64,000 bases of DNA from Rusavskia elegans (Eukaryota > Ascomycota > Lecanoromycetes > Teloschistales > Teloschistaceae). Position 1 is the first letter of the stretch; each line of letters opens with the position of its first letter. The stretch spans positions 124,001 to 188,000 of the forward strand of contig SAUG01000015.1 of assembly GCA_011316305.1 (NCBI GenBank). The letters run 5' to 3'. The position numbers were made by a program, and so were the translations under genes. Below are positions 55,401-64,000 of this stretch, piece by piece. The notes under the pieces are model-generated. The model worked only from the letters and a program-made list of their open reading frames with translations. It ran no database searches and was not told where the DNA came from.

Positions 55401-57655
55401 CGGGTGCAACATAATTCTGCGTCTGCGTTCGCTTGAGCTTACCAAACACATTCTTAAACTCTGCTTCCTCTGCAGGCTTTCGATCACCGGAGACTTGGCG
55501 AGGTTTGAGGTTAGATCTGAAATCCTTTTTTGGTGGTGCCTCTGGCTTTGGTTTAGGCATCGGCGGTGACTCTGACTTTCTCTCCCCTGCCTCAGATGCG
55601 GTGTAGTTTCTCACAGATTTCGAGGGCGTCGTGTCTCCTGATGCTGCTTTAGCCGAAGTCGACTCCGAAGACGCCGTCGCTACTACGGTATCTGGCTTCG
55701 CTGTAGGCATTGCTTTCGTCCCAGTGTCAGTGGGCGGCTTATCATTATTTTCTTCATTGGGAGCGGAATCACTGCTAAAATTCTTGGTCCTTGGACGCTC
55801 GAAAGTACCGGCAGTAGGACGAGAAGCTAGACTGCTGATGCTATTGGGTTTGTTGATTGCGCCCATAGGAGGCGAGCGTAAAAGACCACCAGTAGAGACT
55901 TCCTTGAAATTGCTAGACTTGCCAGGATCAGTCGCACCTCTCTGCTGTTTCATTTGATTCAGATTCGTCATCCATGAAGGTTGCCGCGGCGGCGGCATTC
56001 TCGGCTTAGGAGAGTCGGGTTTATTGATAGCGTTTTCTAGCCAGCTTGATTTTGTTGGGCTCCACCGCTTGCTCGGGCTGCTCGGTGGACTCGGCTCACT
56101 GATTGTACGATCTCTGTTGGGTTTGCCTGGGTCGAGATCCGATTGTCTATTCTCTTGCTGTGACGGCAGCATAGCAGCTGTATTGGTGGGAGCATCCGCA
56201 GCACTGCTTGGCTCGAGCACTTCTGATAGACTGGGCCCATCATTCTCTTTTCCTCCTCGGGTCAGGTTCACTGCGCTGTGAGCGGAACCTGGTCTTGAGC
56301 TGGCAACAGGTGAGATTTCACGACTTGATCTAGTCGGCGCTTGATCTTTTGGTGCGGTCAAGCTCGAAATGCCGTATCTTGATGCTTCACAGCCACTCCT
56401 GTTGCTAGCGATGGAATTGCCTCTGCTAAGACCAGTACCGGGCTGTGCGCTCCATCTTTTGCTTACGCTGTCGGATCGTTTGAGCATTGCGCTCTGCACG
56501 AAGCCTCCGAGACCCTTTGTGGGAGATGGCGACCTCTCTAACCGTTCTGGTGATATGCGGCCTTGAGAAAGTGAAGTTGGCATTATTCCACAGGAGGGAT
56601 CCTTCTCCCCAGATGAAGTGGGTTCGGGCACAGGAGGTTCAAAGATGTGGCTGTTCATTATCGGCAATGGTGATCGAGTGCTTTTAGAAGATGACAGCGA
56701 TGCGGAGGCTGAATGCTTGAACGGACGGAGGGGGCCACCTCGAATTGAGTCCCCTCTTGACGGTGACAGGGAGCGAATGCTCTCGGAAGCGGGACTTGCT
56801 TGCCTTTCTGGCTCCACGGTTGATTCCCCCGACATACCTGGCAGTCTCATACTTCCGGTCATTGATAGCGTATCCGAAACGCTCTCGTCCCAATCACGCC
56901 GATAGGCTGCAGATCCAAGGCCTCGCTCCTGGGTTTGACTGAACCATGTCGGATCTTTGGAGCCAAGCGATTCCGCAATCTCGTCCTTTGATAATTCACG
57001 TTCAGTCGTAGAAGGAGGTTCTACACTGGCGCGCGGAGATCTTGCTGCATTGTTCTCTGCCGCAAACTGCGACAAAGGCCGTGCACGTTGTCCAGTAGAC
57101 CCCCTCGAAGTCGGGCGTTGCTGCCATGATAGAGTACCAGCTCTTGAAGGAGTCATTGCTGTGCTGGGTGAGGTAGTCGACAGCGTTGCAGGCTTGGACG
57201 GTGGCTGAGGAAGGTCTCGTGGAGGTGATGGACGCCTTCTCTTCGACGGTGCTTCATATGAGACCTTGCTTTCGTCGTCCATTGTTTCGTTCAATGAAGC
57301 CTGCGGAGGCTGAAGAGTGACAGGCGATTTTGTTACATCTTCATGTCTTGCGCTGTCGGCCGTTGACCTGACCGAGGTTGGTGTGCCGCCGTTGGAGTGT
57401 TCCTTGGTTGGGGAGATGGACCTAGCGCGTTCTAAGGTACAGTCAGTCAACCCATTGACAGAATCAACACTATGCCAATTGACGAGTGGCGATTCACTGA
57501 CCAGCCCGACGCGCTTGTCTCTCTTTCCGGCCTTGCAGGATCTCTTCTTCTAGCTTCCTAGTTCGCTCTTCATCCTCTCTGTCTCTCCGGTCGCCCAATT
57601 CTCGAATGCGAAGGAGGAAGTCGTTGATGTCTTCGGATCCATTGTCTGTAGCCAT
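52403..57655 (-). CDS. DUF4045-gelsolin repeat protein
   Basis: This is a very large fungal protein joining an N-terminal DUF4045 region to C-terminal gelsolin repeats; gelsolin folds bind actin and often Ca2+, so a role at the actin cytoskeleton is likely. Three exons (57655-57502, 57431-53934, 53760-52403) give 1669 residues; introns are 70 bp (GTCAGT...CCTTAG) and 173 bp (GTAAGT...TTGCAG). The N terminus DINDFLLRIRELGDRRD then EEEILQGRKERQARRAERAR is the DUF4045 hallmark and crosses the first splice site cleanly. Residues about 60-1200 are Ser/Pro/Lys-rich and disordered, with many SP motifs likely to be phosphorylated. The last about 430 residues carry gelsolin-type words (HVFGSLSGTRNTEVYLWCGD, VHLWKGSGSGVDELG, FNDGVFVLDTFFEIFVYV). 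Confidence 0.9.
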
Positions 57656-57996
57656 TGCCTCCGGGGTGAAGGATCTATTCGAGAGGGCAAAGGAAAGCGG
57701 TGAATTGTTATTTGTTGATTTGCGAATTGGGGAAATCAGGACATGAGTCTGGGTCACGAAGAGGCATCACAGGTGTCCAGCTGTGCATTGTCGATGATGT
57801 ATATACTGGAGTCAAGACATCTACAGATAGTCCATATCTAAAGTGTGAGAACGCGCGATACGTGCTGGATGGACTCGAGGCATCATTAAGCTTGAAACTT
57901 CGAAGTTTTGAACTCGAGCCAGGACTTTTGCCGCTTGACGCCCGCTTAGATGAACCAATGGGATGGCCAGGAAAGATATGTTGTAAGGGGCAGATA
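57656..57996. other. Intergenic region between the gelsolin and ARL2 genes
   Basis: Both genes are on the - strand; this 341-bp gap holds the ARL2 3' end and the promoter of the DUF4045-gelsolin gene. No other feature was seen. Confidence 0.5.
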
Positions 57997-58808
57997 TCAA
58001 TACAAGAAAAGCCGGTCTTTCGCATCTTCTACAACCCATTTGATGCCTTTTTGGACATTGGAGCCGGTTATGGCACTGCATTGGATGATAGTCCATTTGT
58101 GCGTCTTGATCGAGTCCAGTGCGAGCGCCTGGATCCGTCAGCCCCTCTCCACACAGCTCGGATCCAACATAGCTTGCCTTGCGAATGTCCTCGTCGCTCA
58201 TACTGCCTGCAATGTCAGTCTTGTTGGAAAAGATAAGCAGGCTGGCTCCTTGAAGTCGCTGCTTCACTGTCAGCGTTGCTACCACCTTGATACGCGTCAA
58301 GACCGACCTCTTCCAGCAGCAAGCCCGCGAGCTCCTTTCGACAGTCTTCCGTCCGGAGTCTGTCGGCCGAGTCGACCACCCAGATCAAGGCGTCCGTCTT
58401 CTCGAAGTAATTCCTCCAGTATGTGCGCAATGTCTTCTGACCTCCGACGTCCCCTGCCCATCCATCCTCCATCAGTAGACGTGATCGAGATCAAGTGGAA
58501 CACCCACAGATGTTAAGCTTGTATCTATTCCTGCTGCATTAGTGGATGGCTGAGCTTCACAGGAATAGGCCAAGGGCGGTAGCAAACCCTTGGTAGTCGA
58601 TGGTCCTGATGATGAATCCCAATGTGGGGCTCACGGTATGCACATCCTCATTCATCAACTTCTTCACTATGGTAGTCTTCCCGGCATTGTCCAACCCTCT
58701 GCCACCAAGTAAGCCAAGACATCCCTTCGACTCATCTTTTGGCTCTCACAGCATCAGAATTCGCATCTCCTTATCCTTCAACCGAGCTTTTCGCAGAATC
58801 GACAACAT
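57997..58808 (-). CDS. ADP-ribosylation factor-like GTPase Arl2
   Basis: Arl2 (yeast Cin4, fission yeast Alp41) is a small GTPase that works with tubulin cofactors in alpha/beta-tubulin folding. Six exons (58808-58750, 58698-58588, 58524-58508, 58453-58308, 58258-58178, 58128-57997) give 181 residues, the family length. The G boxes are GLDNAGKTT (21-29), the switch I Thr45 in SPTLG, WDVGGQ (63-68) and NKTD (123-126), with C-terminal CSAITG and DRLFLY. The start [20 protein letters not shown] lacks Gly2, consistent with an unmyristoylated Arl2. Exon 3 is only 17 nt (YKLNI). The last intron (58129-58177) starts GCAAGC and ends ATCCAG, a GC-AG intron with a CTGAC branch site that restores [17 protein letters not shown]. 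Confidence 0.95.
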
Positions 58809-59602
58809 TGTGCTGGTGGTGGATAGAAGGGAGCGCGGCCTTGAGCAATGGTCTTGGCTGATAGGTTACCTCATTCAATCACTTCACCCTGATTTCCCAT
58901 TCCACCATTGTTGCAATACTTGATACTGTCGTTATCCTTGCTTGGTAGCAAGACGGTCTGATTACGAGATTGTGCTGGTGTATTGGTTTCCAAGCAGAAA
59001 AAACTCTTTCGTTTCATGTCGAGGCGGCTGCCGTTGTGACGACCAACCAGGACCAACAATCAATAGGCACCCTGCCTGGGCTGACGGTGCAGTGTCTCGC
59101 TTTACATCAACTCTGTGCATCTACATACCGACTTCCTCTGGGCAATGTCCTTGCGTACCCCAAACATAGTCGTCTGTAATACGGCGTGTTCTCGTTGACG
59201 CACGATTCTGTACAATTGGCCAGGATCTCACCGTAAGTCGCTTTCCACAGATCTAACAGTATCAGAACCCAGTCAGTACTCCAGTGTCACCAGAGCATCT
59301 GTCCTTTAGCGTGTTGGCCTACCATTCAATGTTCTCCCTCACCAGAGCAACTTGGATTTACACGTCTACAGCTGACGTCCAAGCAATCGATAGAACGAGA
59401 TCCTCCATCGAGGTGACGGCTGTCGTAGCCTCCCATTGCGATTGGTCTGGTAGGGTAAAGGGAACACGATCTTCGAAGGGATAACCACCTCAACTTCGGT
59501 ACACGGATTCAACAAGGAAAGGATTACTGTAAGATAGTTTTCAAACCAGTTGCTACAACGGCTCCTACTTTGGACGAAGACGAGAAGAAAGGCGAGACGA
59601 AA
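58809..59602. other. Divergent promoter region of ARL2 and the GNAT gene
   Basis: Roughly 790 bp separate the two start codons. Short open frames on both strands are unconvincing. A 5' untranslated exon for the GNAT gene could lie here. Confidence 0.5.
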
Positions 59603-62491
59603 ATGGCTGGAACGCAAACGAGCCTTGGGCAGCATTTACCATGTCACTGCGACGAGCTTGTCAACCTAGTAGATGGTCTTTCCATCAAAGGCGTAGCCGT
59701 TCGAAGACAACAGGCCATTGAGCATGCCTTATTGATAAAAAAAGCAGACATCAAGATGGACCAGAAGACTGATACCGCTGGATCAAGCATTCAAAATCTC
59801 GCATTGCCAGTGCCAGACGGCAGGAAGCGGAAAGACAAGGAAATCACAAACGGTGTTCAAAGTATCAACAATCAAGACGTGAATGCGGAAATTGCTTCCG
59901 TAAGCGAGCAGTTCAACACCCTGAAGCCCACTTCGGACCATCGCCGTCCACCTCTACCTCATTGTCATCCAAGTGAGACTGCCGAGACTGCTGAACAGAG
60001 TGACACCTGTAGAGCTTCAAGCAGCAGCATGGCTCCCTTTCTGTCCGTCGAGCAGAGCCGGAAGAATGGAAGAGGCAAGTCACTCCCTTCAATTGGCATC
60101 CGATACCTCGACGTGCAACATCCGACCTCTTGGTTAGCAGGTCGATCGGATGCTGTGGAGCCACTGTCTTGCAACTGCGTGCCCGCCAACTGATTCTGAT
60201 CTGAGATTACTCTCCATTCAGATACTTTTGTATTCGACCAGCACTGATTTGGCATTCTAGGACTTTCTGCACCACGCAAGGATATGTCGAACACACCAAG
60301 ACTTCCAAGCTGGATGGCGATCCAAGCAAGTAATCCGGCGAAGCCATTAGCCTATACAGGGATCCAGCTGCCTAACAGTATCCAGCCGAGTAAGCTTGAA
60401 GCGTACATCAAAGGCAAAGAACTGGGTATAGTTCGCTGGCCTGCTGGCCCTGCAGATGCTAATTCCTCCGGTCCTGGGATAGAGGCCTGGGTTCAGGACG
60501 GTGAACAGCCCCTTCCCAGAAGTTCAGCGGTCCTTCGTGAACAAAGTACCAACTTCCCACCGCTTCCAAGTCCAACTGGTCACCGTGATCAAGGACAATC
60601 CACTACTTCGAAGGGGCAACCTAAATGGAGAGCACCCCAGGTACTGCTGCCGAAACAGACACCGGAAGATGGGTCAAGAGGACAAGCCAAAGGGTCAGCA
60701 TCGAAAGATGGAACATCTCAGCTACCTGTGCCCAACAAGACATTAGAAAATGAATCGAGTGGACGAGCTGAGGGATCAGCATCATATTCCCGTGTGCCGG
60801 TCAACCATCACTACAATGAGCGTCTAGCCACTAACTCTAGCGACTTCTTGTCCAAAGCCACTGCGACTTTGAACAATTTGAGACAGCCCATATCAAGTCA
60901 GGCACGGTCTCCTTTGTCCACCGAGAGGACTGGTGAAGAAGCCAGCTCTCAAATCCCCCAAACCACCGCCTCACCAGCCGATCCCGAATCGACTATTACT
61001 ATGCAGCAAGAACCCGCACATGCCAGTGTGCGAGACAATGATGAAAGTCAAGATGTCGCGGGCTCGGTTCAAGAATATGCTGGAAGTTATACTTCAAACG
61101 AACCAGTACGAGGCCAAGGAGATGAGAACCGCCTGTCCAGCATCCCTGAAAGTATGTTCTTTGAATACGCATACAATGGAGAAGATGCGAGCTTCGCTTC
61201 GGAGGTTATCTTTGAGGGTCGTCGACCCAAAAACCCATACAAAGGCCCTCGAGTTACACGAAATCTAGTCCCCGGCTGGGAAGGTGTGGAAGGACCCGTC
61301 TATGAACCAGGACAGCTTGTGGGCTGGGATGGCAATTGGCAAGAAGCGCCAGTGGAATGGGATCGTCGAGATCTCTACGACTACACAGCCAAGGAACACC
61401 AGAAAAACGTTAAGAACTTCATCGATGATCGATATGAGCAGTACATGGCAGGTCGATGTCCTCCAATCGAGGTGACGACTGACCCACTCTTCAAGTCCGG
61501 CCGTGCACTCGCAGCAGGTCTCCCATGCTTTGCAAAGCCAATCAACGAGGAGGAACATCATCACCTACCCCCGGAAGATCCGTACTCACAAGGAAAGCTC
61601 ACGAAGACAGCAGCCATGTCAGTTGAGAATTACCTACGAGTACACGAAAAGAGGCTCAAGGAGCAGGAAAACCGTGACCATGCAGCAGCCGAACGGAAGA
61701 AGGCAGCAAAAGCTCAGCGAGCCGAGCAGCAAGTTCGAGAGCAGGCACTCGCAGAAGCAGCCGCCACCCCAAACCCCTACGAACCGAAGCTCAACATCTT
61801 CATTCGCCCCGCCGAACCTAAAGACCTCCCTCAAATCTGCGAAATCCACAACTACTACGTCCGCACCTCAGCGGTTACAGGCGAACGTGTCGAACTCACC
61901 GAGCGCGAATGGCGCACCCGATTCGACACCTGCCAAGAAGACAAGTTCCCCTTCCTCGTGGCAATCCTCGCTCGGCACAGCAAGATGAATCGCCGTCAAG
62001 GCCGGACCGAAAAAGTCGTCGGCTTCACCTATATCGAGGATTTTGCCGGCGAACTCACCATGTGGGGCCATACCTGCGAGCTTCAGATCTTCGTCGACTA
62101 CAAATACCTTCACCAGGGCGTCGGCAAGAATCTGATGGACTGCATCCTCCGCGGCGTCAATCCTAACTACCAGGCACGAAGTGCGGTGGCATTCCACTTC
62201 ACGCCCGGCCATAACGACAGGTATGAGGGTGGTGGTGAGAGGGTTATATCGAATATCATTTTCCCGCTACCGTATACGGCCGAAGAGGACGAACATGCGC
62301 AGTGGGTTGGACAGTGGCTCGATCACGAGTTTGGGTTCAAACTACAAGGCCTCTTAGTTGGCATTGGACGTGTGCAGAAATGGGGCAGGCGGTAAGTAAT
62401 TCTAACAAGCTTACGTGCGTGTTCCTCATGCTGACCTCCCACAAGTGTCAATCTAGCCTACTATGTCGCGGAAACTGGAGCTTCAATCTGA
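59603..62491 (+). CDS. GNAT-family acetyltransferase domain protein
   Basis: The last about 200 residues (from about 668) form a GNAT fold: LNIFIRPAEPKDLPQICEIH (start of the domain), EREWRTRFD, VVGFTYIEDFAG, and the acetyl-CoA loop in VDYKYLHQGVGKNLMDCIL. The substrate is unknown. The model has exons 59603-60074, 60261-62391 and 62446-62491, 882 residues. The second intron (54 bp, GTAAGT...CACAAG) restores WGRRVNLAYYVAETGASI. The first (186 bp) starts GCAAGT and ends TTCTAG, a GC-AG intron that keeps the frame (KNGRGLSAPRKDMSN). If it is wrong, the protein starts at 60284 and has 717 residues. The N terminus has a short Cys/His motif (LPCHCDELVNLVDGL); the middle is disordered and a Lys/Glu-rich coiled coil precedes the GNAT domain. 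Confidence 0.82.
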
Positions 62492-62893
62492 TCGGGTTCA
62501 AAATGAAGGGGTGGGAGAAAGGGATTGGGGGGGAGGGATGATGGGAATGAAGAGATTTGTGGACAGCTGAGCTGTTATTGTTTTCGAGGCGGATTTGCAT
62601 GAGATTAAAACAGTATATCTTATAAGTATTGCCTATGCAGGCCGAATGATCTGCTTTCCACATTATTGGCACATCCCTTAACCCCTTTGGTGTGTTGACA
62701 ATCAATCGCAGTGATGGGCACAGCAGTCGGTACCTCGATGTGCGATTTCGTTCCAACGACTGCCCAGACGTTACTGTACAGCTGCTACAAGCGTATATTT
62801 GAACGAGTCCTGACATTCATCGTGACGTGAAACATTACTGTTGGAGGTTGCTATATCGCTTACATGACGAATAATCCCAACACGACAATACCG
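62492..62893. other. Convergent 3' region
   Basis: It lies between the GNAT and oxysterol-binding genes, which end toward each other. No other feature was seen. Confidence 0.5.
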
Positions 62894-64000
62894 CTAAAAG
62901 ATCTCTTCCACGCCGCTCCACTCGCCCCTCTCCCTACACCGCCAATACTCCCCCGTACACCTCCAAAACTCCTCCCCCGTAACCTCATCCCTCGCCTTCT
63001 CAAACCATCTCGGCATCCACTCCTCCCCTTTCTCCTCCCTCTCCCTCCTCTTCGCCCTCTGCTTCTCCTCCACCCGATTCTTCTCCGTGGCCGCAAGATC
63101 ATACTCTCCGTCCTCCATTGCGCGCTGATCCGGCCGAAACCTTGTATCCGTTGGCGGAAGCAGCGGCCGCAGTTGATCGGGGAGCGCTTGGAAGGACACC
63201 GCGAAGGGAGTGAGGTTGAATGGGATCCCCGACGGCCGTTCATGAACTTGCCAAACAAGGAAGGCTTGGGTGGAACCGGCTTCGTAGCCTGTTGTTTTAG
63301 CGGATGAGGGTTTAAGTTCTGCGTCCTCGAAACCGGGGGTGAGGCGGGCGTAGATCTTGTCGTTCCAGCGGCCGCCCATACTCCAGCGGGTTTTCCCGTC
63401 TTTGCCGACGACTTTGCCGACGACTTGATAGGCGGAGGAGGCTTTCCAGCCGCGGGGTTTGAAGTCGAGGGTGCAGAGTTCGCCGGTGGTGTGGTTTTTG
63501 ATTTCCATGGTGCCGTAGTTGTCGACGGTGGGGGAGCCCGTGATGATGCCGATGACGGAGCTGGTGACTTTTTTCCAGGTGTAGAGTTCTTCGCCACCGG
63601 AGGCGGGACGGAGTTTGAGGAACCAGGTGCCGAGGGGGTTGATGTCGAAGGATTTGCCGTAGAATTTGGACTTGACGGCTGATTCTCCCTTTTCATAATG
63701 ATTAGTAAGGGGGGTTCCTAGGGGTTTCTGTGAGGCTCACGTAGTAGTCCCACTTTGGTGCTTCCGCCCACGCTGCACCGATAGGTGGGTGATGGCTGAC
63801 CTGCTCGATGAGGAAGCGGTAACCCTTGTCAGGTCGTACGTATTCGTAGGTTTCCCCCAGAAGCGGATTGAATGGCTTCGCCACTCGGCCTATGGTTGAA
63901 GCATACTCACTGGCTGCGAATGCTGCGACATAGACCATTCGCTCCGTAGAATCAAGTCGATCGGCGGCCATGTCGAGCAAGTCTGTATATTCCATGTCTT
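62894..64000 (-). CDS. Oxysterol-binding protein family member (Osh3-like), 5' partial
   Basis: This is the C-terminal lipid-transfer domain of an OSBP/ORP protein, which exchanges sterols or phosphoinositides between ER and other membranes at contact sites. The gene enters from the right edge; visible exons are 64000-63741 and 63688-62894 with a 52-bp intron (63689-63740, GTGAGC...GAAAAG) giving [18 protein letters not shown]. The family fingerprint EQVSHHPP is present, with [21 protein letters not shown] and [20 protein letters not shown]. The C-terminal [20 protein letters not shown] and [16 protein letters not shown] fit long ORPs such as Osh3. Whether PH, GOLD or ankyrin domains lie upstream cannot be seen. 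The M at 63995 is internal, not the start. Confidence 0.93.

Overview
This window is chromosomal DNA of a filamentous ascomycete (Pezizomycotina). The evidence is gene style: short GT-AG introns (about 43-90 bp, two longer ones of about 150-170 bp) with CTGAC/CTAAC-like branch sites, gene-dense layout on both strands, and fungal-only families (DUF6604, DUF4045-gelsolin, DUF3455, GH55, Zn2Cys6, TPO-like MFS). A Dothideomycete is a reasonable guess, but I cannot prove the class. I see no rRNA, tRNA, CRISPR, plasmid or phage feature.

Left part (1-26 kb): sparse and accessory-looking. It has a secreted GH55 beta-1,3-glucanase, a ferric reductase, an F-box-like protein, an orphan two-exon gene, an AT-rich stretch with an inverted pair of degenerate repeats (12.9-13.4 kb), a 2-oxoglutarate oxygenase and an MFS transporter that both carry frameshifts (13.7-17.1 kb), a multi-pass membrane protein, a DUF6604 protein with a duplicated C-terminal module, and a possible 48-residue peptide gene.

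Right part (26-64 kb): mostly housekeeping. It holds a Zn2Cys6 protein, LSm7 (U6 snRNP), a GT71 mannosyltransferase, a DUF1757-like mitochondrial or membrane protein, a DEDDy 3'-5' exonuclease, a MYND zinc-finger protein, a Mn-type CDF transporter, a secreted DUF3455 protein, golgin CASP (Coy1) and CORVET subunit Vps3 in head-to-head arrangement, a disordered orphan, the DUF4045-gelsolin protein, the Arl2 GTPase (six exons, one of 17 nt), a GNAT-domain protein, and an oxysterol-binding protein that runs off the right edge.

Themes: the right half is rich in endomembrane genes (Coy1, Vps3, OSBP, GT71) and cytoskeleton-linked genes (Arl2 in tubulin folding, gelsolin in actin). The left half looks like a decaying accessory block: two neighbouring same-strand genes carry four single-base frameshifts between them, while the very long reading frames elsewhere are intact. 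Exon structures were worked out by hand from splice signals and reading-frame continuity. Each spliced model given with exon coordinates totals a multiple of three, except the two frameshifted genes. No search could be run.
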